From Symsagittifera roscoffensis (taxonomy: Eukaryota > Xenacoelomorpha > Acoela > Convolutidae), in contig NC_087068.1 of the NCBI RefSeq assembly GCF_963678635.1, positions 36,963,619 through 37,027,618 of the forward strand: a stretch of DNA of 64,000 nt, written 5' to 3'. Positions 51,724 through 63,195 of the stretch are shown one piece after another. Below the pieces are notes generated by a model. The model was not told the origin of the DNA. It saw only the letters and a list, made by a program, of their open reading frames with translations, and made no database searches. The position numbers and the translations under genes were made by a program. Within the stretch, counting starts at the first letter, position 1, and each line of letters begins with the position of its first letter.

Positions 51724-52266
51724 CTACTGCTCACGTCTTGCTTTCGCCTTCCTCCTTGTCTGTGATGGTCTCTGTTGTTTGCCCCTGATATTGCCAATCA
51801 GCTCTGACAGCCTTTCTTTGTGTGCCACTACCAATCGCAGAGATTTCAGCTCCAAATCAGCACTCTGGTGCAGCTTCAAATATTGCTTGAGCTGCTCCGG
51901 GTCATTTTGCTTGCTCTTGGAGAGTAACCGTTTTGTAGCTGGAATAATAAGCACCCCTGTGCCGAGAAGCTGACTAAACAAGTCGGGCGTTCCTTCCCTT
52001 CTGCAATAAACGATCGCCAATATCTGCTGCTTCTTCGACTTCAAATAGTTTGTCAGTTCCTCGACACCGGCTGGGCGATAATTGTTTGTTCTGTGTCTAC
52101 TAATGGTGTTGTTGACCACGTCGTGCCACACAACCACTTTTTTCTCCTTCAGTGGGTTGTCTTCCAGTAGTCGTCGGATGTTCTTTCCTTGGTTCAGCAA
52201 GTTGTTATTAAGGGATAGGCCAGGAATTGCTGTAACAAGCAAGGCTCTCGTATTGCTTTTTCTCAC
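51724..52266 (-). pseudogene. PLE upstream ORF1, possible degenerate SGNH-esterase-like protein
   Basis: The frame is open from a TAG at 52311 to a stop at 51724 and has no ATG; the listed start is GTG, so the true start is lost or was upstream. Core: LLVTAIPGLSLNNNLL, KKVVVWHDVVNNTIS, ILAIVYCRREGTPDLFSQLL, then a helical, basic C-terminus (RPSQTRRKAKARRE). The alternation of hydrophobic strands with GLSL and a VVNN site recalls the SGNH/GDSL hydrolase fold carried by some CR1-type LINEs. The canonical GDS and GxND residues are not there, so this is tentative. It ends 90 bases before the RT frame. The shorter plus-strand copies lack it. Confidence 0.55.
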
Positions 52267-52517
52267 CTGTGTTAAGGGTGTTGATGCTGTGGAACAGGGA
52301 GCTAGCTGCTACAATATGAAACATTTCGGTAACTCAAATAAAAATTGGCCATATTTTACGTATCAATAAAAAAAACTATAAAAATTCTCTATACATTGAT
52401 GAAAATCATATATAAAATAGATAATCAATCAATAGATGAAAGTTAAAAAATTTGGCGATGGGTAGACAGATATAATTAAAAAAGCAGGTATACAGACAGA
52501 CATACAGACCTAATTTA

Positions 52518-52820
52518 GTCCCAAAATAATTTTGGTTTTTTATTCAAAACGTACATGTCTAAATCGAAATTATGAATCAGAAACTTCCAGACAAATTAAT
52601 TTAAAAATGTTTAATTAATTTTAGAGGTTAAAAGTATTTTAATCTTAATAGTAATTTAGAGGTCAACTGTGATTGACTAATGTTTTATCATGATGGTTTA
52701 GAACCAAATTGTATGTGATTTATTGTAAATAACATTCGTAAATTGATGTTTTATCGTCATTTAGAGTAGTTTATTGTAAAAAACCTGACGATGCACATAG
52801 TTGCGAAAACGTTTGAAATT
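52518..52820 (+). mobile_element. solo 3'-end fragment of the same PLE family, inverted relative to A
   Basis: About 300 bases matching the inverse of 48481-49030 (without its insert), from CCCAAAATAATTTTGG to the hammerhead-like end. It is flanked by ATACAGACCTAATTTA (about 52502) and ATACAGACTTAATTTG (about 52823). The empty site ATACAGACTTAATTTGG occurs at 54943, 59417 and 60123, so this is a clean insertion with a roughly 14-base target duplication. Confidence 0.75.
52785..52815 (+). ncRNA. hammerhead-ribozyme-like core at a PLE 3' end
   Basis: CTGACGA, a short hairpin (GCA-CATAGT-TGC after one extra T), then GAAA and the self-complementary AACGTT. These are the two conserved boxes of a hammerhead, with the palindrome that lets type I PLE hammerheads work as dimers. 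The extra T in stem II and weak stem I mean activity is doubtful. PLE hammerheads are established in other animals. Confidence 0.4.
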
Positions 52821-52989
52821 TATACAGACTTAATTTGGCCTCAAAAATAATACTGAAAAATTAATGGCCTTGTCATAAATTAATTGAAAAAGTATCTCAA
52901 GCATTGCAATATATGATATAGCTTAAACATGAAAAAAAAATTTCGTTAAAAATGCTAAATTATTATGCTTGAAAAAAAAAACGTTGCTT

Positions 52990-54515
52990 TGTGTCACGTG
53001 AGGTTCATTCCTCGTAGCCTGCAAACCAATGAGCACAGTTGTACTCCCACCTCCAATCTTGATTTAGACTGTAAAAAACAAACTCATTTGGAAATTAGTC
53101 CGTGATTATGCGTCCATATATGTTAAATTTATCAACTGTCACCAACGTGTTAAATTTTTGAGAGTTTGTCTAGAAAACGATATTATAACCGATTTTTTGA
53201 GGTTCAGGGTACCGGAAAATGGGGTGTTTTTAAACCAAGCGGTACACAGTTTTCAGACTAAACTTCTAAGAACGGAGATAAACAAGGCAAGGACAGATGA
53301 GAAAAACGTTGAAGTCAAACTGGAAAGGGCGAGAGGCGCAGTACAGAGGGGTGTAGATGAGAAGTTTTGGCCTTCGGTAAATAAATACTTAAGTCTTAGG
53401 TGACAAAGACAAACAACAATAGTCAAAGAGACCCATCAGAAGAAGCTAATGAAACTATCAGAAAGGCAAAACCGACCTCTAGGGAAGCAAGGTGAGGGTT
53501 CGGTAAGAGCTTTTGATGATGTTGAATCACCAAATTGGGTAACACAAGTGTTGGCATTAGGGCCGAAACATCCCGTCAGGGATAAATTTAATGAGACACA
53601 CTTTCTCGCCGACATTGACATCTTTCTATCGGATCTCAAAATATGTAAATTCCCCGGGGAGGCCCTTTGTGAGATCGAAGCTGTGGCAAAAGCCTGTGCT
53701 AAAAGGGCGAAGCAAACACCATCTGACAGAGGCTGTGAGAAGGCCCGAAAGTATTTGAAGTGTAATGGATTAGTTGCGGTACCGTATGACAAAGACGTGG
53801 GTTTTTGTGTAATGAGGAAGGACATCTACGAGAACAAGTTGTCGGATACATTAGATTCACATCAATTCAGCAGAAGGAAAGGAACAAGTGATGCGATTGT
53901 TTTGAAGATAGAAAGAGACATCAATAAGGAATTGTTGGCTTTGAGGAAAAAGACGAAATGAGTGAGAATCTCTACACAAGGATGAGGTCCACTGGGGGCA
54001 GCACGCCAGGCTTTATGGGTTGGCGAAAGTGCATAAAGTGAATACCCCATTTGGACCGGTCCTCTCCTTGCCTGGTAGCTCTTATTATAACTTGAACAAG
54101 AACCTTGCAAAATTTTTCGAGAAAAATGGGGGCGCAAACATCGAAACCATTTCAATAGATGAGAGAGATATCTTAGAGAGCACTAATCTTGAGCCCAATG
54201 AAAATTTGATATCTCTAGATGTGAAGAGTTTTGTATACAAATGTTCCACTGACATAGCTCTGAGAAAACTGTATGAGCAAGATGAACCATCATCAATTGC
54301 TAGGAAAACCATGAAGAGACTGTTGAACATGGCAGTTAGTTAAACCCATTTCAAGTGCAATGAAACATGGTACGTTCAGAAAGATGATTTAGCAATGGGG
54401 GCATCTCTTGCCGTTATTTTACCAAATCTTTGGCTGAAGCAGTACGAAACTGCACTATCGAGGGATATTCCCGAAACGTTTTTGTCCGTGAAAGATCTTA
54501 ACAAAATATGTCCCG
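52990..54515 (+). pseudogene. Penelope-like element B (5' and 3' truncated)
   Basis: Starts at GTTGCTTTGTGTCACGTGAG, equivalent to about 51668 in A, and so lacks ORF1. Contains RVPENGVFLNQAVHSF (53200), GPKHPVRDKFNETHFLADID (53562), the KVHKVNTPFGPVLSLPGSS block (54030), SLDVKSF (54211; one substitution in LYTNVP, giving VYKCST) and AMGASLAVIL (54395). It is cut off after KICP, just before the PHD finger, by unrelated spacer. A frameshift near 53960 and a TAA after LLNMAVS (54341) are shared with copy C. Confidence 0.9.
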
Positions 54516-55099
54516 ATTTTTAATATTAAATTTTCTAGATGATTTTTGAAAAATCTCGAAAATTGCCTATCTCGTAAACTAAAAGGATTTGGTTATTCAT
54601 ATATGGAGGCCAGAATCGCAAAACCTGGGAAAACTCTGAAAATATCATACTATTGGGTTGCTAATTTCAAACATGATGGAATAACTACTGAATTTAAACT
54701 GGAAAATCGAAAAAAAACTTAACATACGATTGCAATATACGAAATAACTTAAACGTGAAAAACTTCATTTGTTAAACATGCAAATATATTACGTTGAAAA
54801 AACTTAAACATGGCGAGGTAGTGAAGCCCGCATTTAAATATATAAAAATAGATAATCAATCAATAGATGAAAGTTAAAAAATTTGGCGATGGGTAGACAG
54901 ATATAATCAAATTAATTAAAAAACAGGTATATAGACAGACATACAGACTTAATTTGGCCTCAAAAAAATACTGAAAAGTTAATGGCCTTGCCATAAATTA
55001 ATTGAAAAAGTATCTCAAGCATTGCAATATATGCTATAGCTAAAACATGAAAAAAAGTTCTTTAAAAATGCTAAATTATTATGCTTGAAAAAACGTTGC
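54516..55099 (+). repeat. duplicated spacer derived from satellite edge
   Basis: Begins TTTTTAATATTAAATTTTCT and continues through GGAGGCCAGAATCGC and the GCCCGCATTTAAATATATA spacer. Near-identical to 59698-60276, and similar to 58995-59575 and 48160-48460. Marks the repeated unit of the array. Confidence 0.85.
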
Positions 55100-57335
55100 T
55101 TTGTGTCAAGTGAGGTTCATTCCTCGTAGCCTGCAAACCAATGAGCACAGTTGTACTCGCACCTCCAATCTTGATTTAGACTGTAAAAAACAAACTCATT
55201 TGGAAATTAGTCCGTGATTATGCGTCCATATACGTTAAATTTATCAACTGTCACCAACATGTTAAATTTTTGAGAATTTGTCTAGAAAACGACATTATAC
55301 CTGATTTTTTTTAGGTTCAGGGTACCGGAAAATGGGGTATTTTCGAACCAAGCGGTACACAGTTTTCAGACTAAACTTCTAAGAACGGAGATAAACAAGG
55401 CAAGGACAGATGAGAAAAACGTTGAAGTCAAACTGGAAAGGGCGAGAGGTGCAGTACAGAGGGGTGTAGATGAGAAGTTTTGGCCTTCGGTAATTAAATA
55501 CTTAAGTCTTAGGTGACAAAGACAAACAACAATAGTCAAAGAGACCCATCAGAAGAAGCTAATGAAATTATCAGAAAGGCAAAACCGACCTCTAGGGAAG
55601 CAGGGTGAGGGTTCGGTAAGAGCTTTTGATGATGTTGAATCACCAAATTGGGTACAACAAGTGTTGGCATTAGGGCCGAAACATCCCGTCAGGGATAAAT
55701 TTAATGAGACACACTTTCTCGCCGACATTGACATCTTTCTATCGGATCTCAAAATTTGTAAATTCCCCGGGGAGGCCCTTTGTGAGATCGAAGCTGTGGC
55801 AAAAGCCTGTGCTAAAAGGGCGAAGCAAACACCATCTGACAGAGGCTGTGAGAAGGCCCGAAAGTATTTGAAGTGTAATGGATTAGTTGCGGTACCGTAT
55901 GACAAAGACGTGGGTTTTTGTGTAATGAGGAAGGACATCTACGAGAACAAGTTGTCGGATACATTAGATTCACATCAATTCAGCAGAAGGAAAGGAACAA
56001 GTGATGCGATTGTTTTGAAGATAGAAAGAGACATCAATAAGGAATTGTTGGCTTTGAGGAAAAAGACGAAATGAGTGAGAATCTCTACACAAGGATGAGG
56101 TCCACTGGGGGCAGCACGCCAGGCTTTATGGGTTGGCGAAAGTGCATAAAGTGAATACCCCATTTGGACCGGTCCTCTCCTTGCCTGGTAGCTCTTATTA
56201 TAACTTGAACAAGAACCTTGCAAAATTTTTCGAGAAAAATGGGGGCGCAAACATCGAAACCATTTCAATAGATGAGAGAGATATCTTAGAGAGCACTAAT
56301 CTTGAGCCCAATGAAAATTTGATATCTCTAGATGTGAAGAGTTTTGTATACAAATGTTCCACTGACATAGCTCTGAGAAAACTGTATGAGCAAGATGAAC
56401 CATCATCAATTGCTAGGAAAACCATGAAGAGACTGTTGAACATGGCAGTTAGTTAAATCCATTTCAAGTGCAATGAAACATGGTACGTTCAGAAAGATGA
56501 TTTAGCAATGGGGGCAACTCTTGCCGTTATTTTACCAAATCTTTGGCTGAAGCAGTACGAAACTGCACTATCGAGGGATATTCCCGAAACGTTTTTGTCC
56601 GTGAAAGATCTTAACAAAATATGTCCCGAGTGCAACAAGAAAGTCACCTACAGGTCAAAAGGTGTAGAGTGTGAATGCTGTTTGAACTGGTATCACATAA
56701 ATCGCGGTGATATATCAGATGATGAGTATCGAATTATAAGTGAAACTGTCTGGTTTTGTAGAAAATGCATCGCAATAAGAGAGAAAAATCAGTCAGTGCA
56801 GCAAGCTAAGTCATTTCTCCGTTACGTTGACGATATAGTGAGAACAGTGAAGTGTGATCCTGAAAAGTGCTACGGGCTGCAAACTTACTACATCCAAATT
56901 TTCAGTTCACAATAGAAACACCAAACACAAACAAAATTTGGCATTTTTGGATTTGAAAAATAGTGTTGACAAAAGCAGGAAAATTAACTGTGGGTGGTAT
57001 CAAAAACCAACAGATACAGGTACCATACTAAATTTTAGAAGCTGCGCCCCCCTTCAGTACAAGAGAAGTGTGATTGAAGGAACTGTTCACCGGGTTTTCC
57101 GCAGTACGTTAACATGGGAAGAATATAATAAAGCTATGAAAATAAACCGCGAGCAGTGGATGAACGTCCGATATCCGGAAAGTTGGTCGTCGCGGGTTAC
57201 ATCCACTGCTCTTGAAAAGGTCATCAGGGAGGGCAAAAACAAAAAAAAATAAGGGTGAGAAAAAGAAGCCCTGTGATTATAGCTGTGATTCACCACCCAT
57301 CTTGATGGTCCAATATAGGGGAATCACAATCAGAC
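55100..57335 (+). pseudogene. Penelope-like element C (keeps the PHD, lacks the endonuclease)
   Basis: Nearly identical to B up to 56630, then continues where B stops. KICPECNKK opens the PHD finger (56622-56768), followed by FLRYVDDIV (56814-56840), then after a frameshift LAFLDL...WYQKPTDTGTILN (56940-57030) and RSVIEGTVHRVFR. Ends near 57335, before the GIY-YIG domain. The PHD has lost one zinc ligand (WYHINR instead of WYHLKC), and frameshifts at 56070 and 56880 plus the TAA at 56454 confirm decay. Lesions shared with B show DNA-level duplication after inactivation. Confidence 0.9.
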
Positions 57336-57344
57336 ATTTGCAAA

Positions 57345-57873
57345 AATAGTGCGCGATATCACCAAAATTTCAAACTTAAGCTGCCATACAGTTAGCGGCA
57401 GCATAGAGGGAGTGAGTGAAATACGGAAAATCAGACGGTATTTATTCAAACGCGTATTCGAGAGATAAAAACTCAACGTCTATCATATGCTAGGGGAGTG
57501 AGCGTACGATGTGTACTCGATTGTTTCAAATAACCCAAAAATCAAGGACATATTAAATGAAATAATCTATCTGTAGGCTCGATTTAAACAATCAACTTGC
57601 AACTATTCGGGGTCGGTTGAAAAAAAACTAAATTATTTTTTCACGTTTAAAACCAAATTTTAAAAACAACTAGCGTGTACCGCACCTCCGGTGCTTCCAA
57701 TTTTCAACAACGCAAAAACTATTCTTTGAGCGTACTCTGACAGCACCCAATTAAAAAGTTCGTAAATAAAAACTTTGCAAAGTTTTTTATTCAAGTTTTT
57801 TATAAAAATTTCGAAGAACCATTTTGTGAAAAGTTTATGAAAGTTCTTTGGAAAAATTAAAATGAACTAAGAA
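57345..57873 (+). repeat. segmental duplicate, right copy
   Basis: 57345-57722 matches 46905-47300. The following 150 bases lead into the satellite. Confidence 0.8.
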
Positions 57874-59100
57874 ACGTCACATCTGGGAAACTGAAAGCAA
57901 TTGAGCAGTCGCATTTGTACGCAAGATTTGCAACTCCTGAGAGTACCCTTACAGTACCCAACTACAACGTTGGGAAGTTCCGATTTTGAGAAACTGCACC
58001 TAAAGTTTTCTAAAAGAAGTATTTTTTATTGAAAACAAAAAAAAGTCACATTTCGAAAACTACCAAAATTTGAGCAGTCTTCTTTGATGGCAATATTCGC
58101 AATCTTTGAAAGTACACAACTGTAGGGTTGGGTATTTCACTTTAACGAAATATTTTGTAATTTGAGTTTTCTGAAAACTTCCAAAAAAAAAATCAATAAA
58201 ATCGTCTTATCTCTTTAACAAAAAAGAATTGGGCATTCTTAATTGGAGGCCAAGTTTGCAACCCCTGAGATTATTCTGACAGCACCCCAACTACAGGTTA
58301 GGAATTTCAAACTTTAAAAAAAAATTAAATTAGTTTTCAAGAATTTTTTTTGACAAAATCACAAAAAACGTCATATCTAAAAAACTGCAAGATTTTGAGC
58401 AGTTGTATTCAGAGGCAAGATTCGCAAACACCTAAGAGTAGCCTCAAAGATTCCAATAATAGAATTGATATCTTCAAAGTTTTCGAATTTTTTAATATTA
58501 ATATTTTTTGTGAAAATTTCGGAGAAAATCATAAAAAAACGTCAGATCTCGAAAACTACAAGGATTTGAGCAGTCATAATGGGAGACAAAATTTGCAACG
58601 CCAGAGAGTACCCGGGCAGATTCTCACTACAGAGATGATAATTTCAAATGTGTGTTAAATTTTTTTTATATCTCTTTTCTGAAAAATTTTAAGAATCCAA
58701 AAAAAACGTCATATCTCAAAAACTACCCGGATTTGAGCAACAATAATCGAAGCCAAGTTTCGCAACCCCTGAGAGTATCCTCACAAAACCCAACAACAGG
58801 ATTGAGATCTTCAACTTTTTGGAATTTAATAAAATCTAAGTTTTTGAAATTTTTTTTTGAAAAATCATAAAAAACGTCATATGACGAAAACTACAAGGTT
58901 TTGAGAAGTGAGAATTGGAGGCAAGATTTCCAACCCCTGAGAGTACCCTGAAACCACTCAACTGCAGGGCGAAGAATTTCAAAAATTGAGAAATTTTTTA
59001 AAGTTAAATTTTCTAGATGATTTTTGAAAAATCTCGAAAATTGCCCATCTCGTAAACTAAAAGGATTTGGTTATTCATATATGGAGGCCAGAATCGCAAA
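57874..59100 (+). repeat. degenerate 167-bp satellite, about eight units
   Basis: Unit markers at 57874, 58044, 58203, 58369, 58540, 58707, 58875 and 59043 (spacings 159-171). 58120-59100 aligns unit by unit with 47290-48330, so the two arrays were duplicated as a block. Confidence 0.85.
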
Positions 59101-60276
59101 AACTTGAAAAACTCTGACAATATCATACTATTGGGTTGCTAATTTCAAACATGATGGAATAACTACTGAATTTAAACTGGAAAATCGAAAAAAACTTAAC
59201 ATACGATTGCAATATACGAAATAACTTAAACGTGAAAAACTTCATTTGCTAAACATGCAAACATATTACGTTGAAAAAGCTTAAACATGGCGAGGTAGTG
59301 AAGCCCGCATTTAAATATATAAAAATAGATAGTCAATCAACAGATGAAAGTTAAAAAATTTGGCGATGGGTAGACAGATATAATCAAATTAATTAAAAAA
59401 GCAGGTATATAGCCAGACATACAGACTTAATTTGGCCTCAAAAAAATACTGAAAAATTAATGGCCTTGCCAAAAATTAATTGAAAAAGTATCTCAAGCAT
59501 TGCAATATATGATATAGTTTAAATATGAAAAAAAAATTTCGTTAAAAATGCTAAATTATTATGCTTGAAAAAAAATTATTTTACCAAATTTTACCGTTAT
59601 TTTACCAAATCTTTGGCTGAAGCAGTACGAAACTGCACTATCGAGGGATATTCCCGAAACGTTTTTGTCCGTGAAAGATCTTAACAAAATATGTCCCGAT
59701 TTTTAATATTAAATTTTCTAGATGATTTTTGAAAAATCTCGAAAGTTGCCTATCTCGTAAACTAAAAGGATTTGGTTATTCATATATGGAGGCCAGAATC
59801 GCAAAACCTGGGAAAACTCTGACAATATCATACTATTGGGTTGCTAATTTCAAACATGATGGAATAACTACTGAATTTAAACTGGAAAATCGAAAAAAAA
59901 CTTAACATACGATTGCAATATACGAAATAACTTAAACGTGAAAAACTTCATTTGTTAAACATGCAAATATATTACGTTGAAAAAACTTAAACATGGCGAG
60001 GTAGTGAAGCCCGCATTTAAATATATAAAAATAGATAATCAATCAATAGATGAAAGTTAAAAAATTTGGCGATGGGTAGACAGATATAATCAAATTAATT
60101 AAAAAACAGGTATATAGACAGACATACAGACTTAATTTGGCCTCAAAAAAATACTGAAAAGTTAATGGCCTTGCCATAAATTAATTGAAAAAGTATCTCA
60201 AGCATTGCAATATATGATATAGCTAAAACATGAAAAAAAGTTCTTTAAAAATGCTAAATTATTATGCTTGAAAAAA
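59101..60276 (+). repeat. duplicated spacers with an embedded PLE fragment
   Basis: 59101-59575 and 59698-60276 are two copies of the spacer seen at 54516. Between them 59588-59697 is a 110-base PLE piece (TTGGCTGAAGCAGTACG to ATGTCCCGA), identical to 54420-54515 including the junction. Hence 54420-55760 was copied to 59600-60944. Confidence 0.85.
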
Positions 60277-60944
60277 CGTTGCTTTGTGTCAAGTGAGGTT
60301 CATTCCTCGTAGCCTGCAAACCAATGAGCACAGTTGTACTCGCACCTCCAATCTTGATTTAGACTGTAAAAAACAAACTCATTTGGAAATTAGTCCGTGA
60401 TTATGCGTCCATATACGTTAAATTTATCAACTGTCACCAACATGTTAAATTTTTGAGAATTTGTCTAGAAAACGACATTATACCTGATTTTTTTTAGGTT
60501 CAGGGTACCGGAAAATGGGGTATTTTCGAACCAAGCGGTACACAGTTTTCAGACTAAACTTCTAAGAACGGAGATAAACAAGGCAAGGACAGATGAGAAA
60601 AACGTTGAAGTCAAACTGGAAAGGGCGAGAGGTGCAGTACAGAGGGGTGTAGATGAGAAGTTTTGGCCTTCGGTAATTAAATACTTAAGTCTTAGGTGAC
60701 AAAGACAAACAACAATAGTCAAAGAGACCCATCAGAAGAAGCTAATGAAATTATCAGAAAGGCAAAACCGACCTCTAGGGAAGCAGGGTGAGGGTTCGGT
60801 AAGAGCTTTTGATGATGTTGAATCACCAAATTGGGTACAACAAGTGTTGGCATTAGGGCCGAAACATCCCGTCAGGGATAAATTTAACGAGACAAACTTT
60901 CTCGCTGACATTGAAATCTTTCTATCGGATCTCAAAAACACTCA
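60277..60944 (+). pseudogene. Penelope-like element D, 5' part
   Basis: Same 5' junction as B and C (GTTGCTTTGTGTCAAGTGAG) and near-identical to C until CTATCGGATCTCAAAA, where the PLE stops abruptly. Only the N-terminal region and the GPKHPVRDKFNET block remain. Confidence 0.85.
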
Positions 60945-61972
60945 TACTTCCATTGTTTTGTTTTCTAGTGATCGAACACTCAATCTGAGTTAACTCTTGT
61001 TAATAAAAACATTGTTGATAAATCTGGCAGTACCCTTCTTTTTTGTAACGGCCTCTCGATATTTTTAACTCTGTGTTTCTATACAAGTTAAAACTAATAC
61101 AATCTCCATCAACATGATCTGTCCACTACTCTTGGAGTTTTTGTCGAAGTTCAATTTTAAAATTTGATTAATGTCCATTTCAGACATTAAAAACGCTTTT
61201 GATACAAACATATTTCTTGCTGAAACAAACAAAGAAACCTGAAACAACTCGAATTGTTGTATCATTTTGAATTTAGTTTGTAATCACCATAAAATTTTTC
61301 CCCTATTTAGAGTTTAATTTGTTTTTTTTGTGTGTAACCAATCAAAACCTCAAAATATGGCAAAAAAATTGAAAATAACAAAAGAAATACAGAAATTCAA
61401 AAAATATTGATAAACTTTTCAACTACATTCTTGTTCGTATTTTTGTAAACACAATTTGCGATACATTTTTCAAAAAGTCTCATCACTTCAACAGCCATCT
61501 TTTTTGTAGCAAAAATAGAATCAAAACAATTTACGCCAAAAATGATTACACTTTACGAGGGACGTTGTTTGAAAAACCGGATGGTTTCAATATTGAGTAT
61601 GCTGAGGAACAACTTTATTCGAAATCTTGCTAGTTTTGACTTTGAATCAGTTTGCGTGCCATCCGAGGAACTAAAACCGACAGAAAACAATAAATTGGAT
61701 TGGGAAGCATGAACCCATATCAGTGTCAATTTCATCGAATTTACTCGAAAAACCTAAGCTTTTGTGTGAAAAAGAACCACCATTCTTCGTTTTTGACTTT
61801 GTGGCGAGTTTAGAATTGTTGGCGGACAAAAATAAAGCCAAAAAGCAATCAAATTTTCTAATAATTGAAAATAAAATCAAAAAGTGGCTACACACAGTTT
61901 TCAGCATCCTCACTGAACGAGACATTTGCAACAAGATTGAAAACAAGAGAGTACGAAGACGAAAATATAAAA
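60945..61972 (+). other. unrelated 1-kb segment replacing the RT core of PLE D
   Basis: Takes the place of the 1,080 bases that in C encode the RT core and PHD. No target duplication at its edges. It holds an 85-codon frame (61723-61980) with VFDFVASLELLADKNKAKKQ, of unknown nature, ending inside the PLE sequence. I see no transposon ends. Confidence 0.6.
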
Positions 61973-63195
61973 TGATATAGTGAGAACAGTGAAGGGTGAT
62001 CCTGAAAAGTGCTACGGGCTGCAAACTTACTACATCCAAAATTTCAGTTCACAATAGAGACACCAAATACAAACAAAAATTTGGCATTTTTGGATTTAAA
62101 AAAAGTATTGACAAATTTAGGAAAACTAATTGTGAGAGGTATCAAAAACCAACAGATACAGGTACCATACTAAATTTTAGAAGCTGCGCCCCCCTTCAGT
62201 ACAAGAGAAGTGTGATTGAAGGAACTGTTCACCGGGTTTTCCGCAGTACGTTAACATGGGAAGAATATAAAAAGCTATGAAAATAAACCGTGAGCAGTGG
62301 ATGAACATCCGATATCCGGAAAACTGGTTGTCGCGGGTTACATCCCCTGTTCTTGAAAAGATTATCAGGGAGGTCAAAAACAAAAAAATAAGGCTGAGAA
62401 AAAGAAGCCCTGTGATTATAGCAGTGGTTCACCACCCATCTTGATGGTCCAATACAGGGGAATCACAATCAGACATTATCACCAATGCGCAGATAAAATT
62501 CACGACGAGGAAAATGAAAACTTGTATGCCCTCTCTACAATTGTCCTTTTCCAGTGAATTTAAATCAAAAGTGGTGTACAGTCTTGAATTTTGTGGGTGC
62601 AAATCCATCTATGTTGGCCAGACGGTCCGACATCTCACCACAAGGATTGAAGAACATCGAAAAGAGGATACCCCAGTTGGACAGCATATAAGGCAGTGTG
62701 GTAGTGAGAGTGGTAAGTCTGAGTTTAAATGGAAAATAATCGAACTGGCGTCCAGCAGCATCAAGTTACTTACAATAGAGGCGCTGCACATTAGGAAAGA
62801 GAGACCGGCAATTAACACGCGCGACGAGTTCAGAAGTAGGGAGCTGACACTAAGGCTATAGTTCTAGAATTGAAAAATTCTGGCTCAAACAGGAAAAATT
62901 TTGAAATAACTTACATGTTAGGATGAAAATTAGCGACAAAACGAAATTGTAAAAACAAAAAATAAGAAAACTCTCAGAAGTTTGTGACAAAATATTTAAA
63001 ATTGTTACATAATAAGTGTTACATAATTTCAGTAATATTTGTAAAATTTTGATTGGTTCAATTCTTTGTATTTTGAAAAAATGATGTGTATGACACTTTT
63101 TATGATCTTTGATTATTTTGTACAGATAGCTTAGAATTTTTAAAACCTGAAGATGCTCAAAAACGTGCAAAAACGTTTGTTTGAATTTACAATTT
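61973..63195 (+). pseudogene. Penelope-like element D, 3' part with GIY-YIG endonuclease and 3' end
   Basis: Resumes at GATATAGTGAGAACAGTGAA (just after YVDD), then the thumb QKPTDTGTILNFRSCAP, and after a frameshift an intact GIY-YIG domain at 62514-62861. The domain reads YSLEFCGCKSIYVGQTVRHL, with EEHRKED and a RKERPAINTRDEF end. It was probably once continuous with 60277-60944. The 3' untranslated region ends at about 63195 with a second hammerhead-like core (63147-63176) in which stem I (GTTT/AAAC) is kept but the G of GAAA is changed. Confidence 0.85.
63147..63180 (+). ncRNA. second hammerhead-like core, PLE D 3' end
   Basis: CTGAAGA, a weak hairpin (GC...GC), AAAA in place of GAAA, then AACGTTTGTTTG. 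The bases after the presumed cleavage site (GTTT) can pair with AAAC immediately before CTGAAGA, giving a 4-bp stem I. Likely inactive because of the G12-position change. Confidence 0.35.

Larger units (their letters stand above)
48481..52411 (-). mobile_element. Penelope-like element A (most complete copy)
   Basis: Minus-strand element. From right to left: short leader, ORF1 (52266-51724), RT with internal PHD and GIY-YIG endonuclease (51635-49035), and a 550-base 3' untranslated region ending near 48481 at AAATTTCAAACGTTTACGC. It interrupts the duplicated spacer (GCCCGCATTT on the left; TATAAAATAGATAATC on the right), which occurs unbroken at 54830, 59310 and 60015. The 3' region holds a roughly 230-base insert (about 48590-48820) absent from the solo 3' copy at 52518. 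The coding part has several frameshifts and is inactive. Confidence 0.85.
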
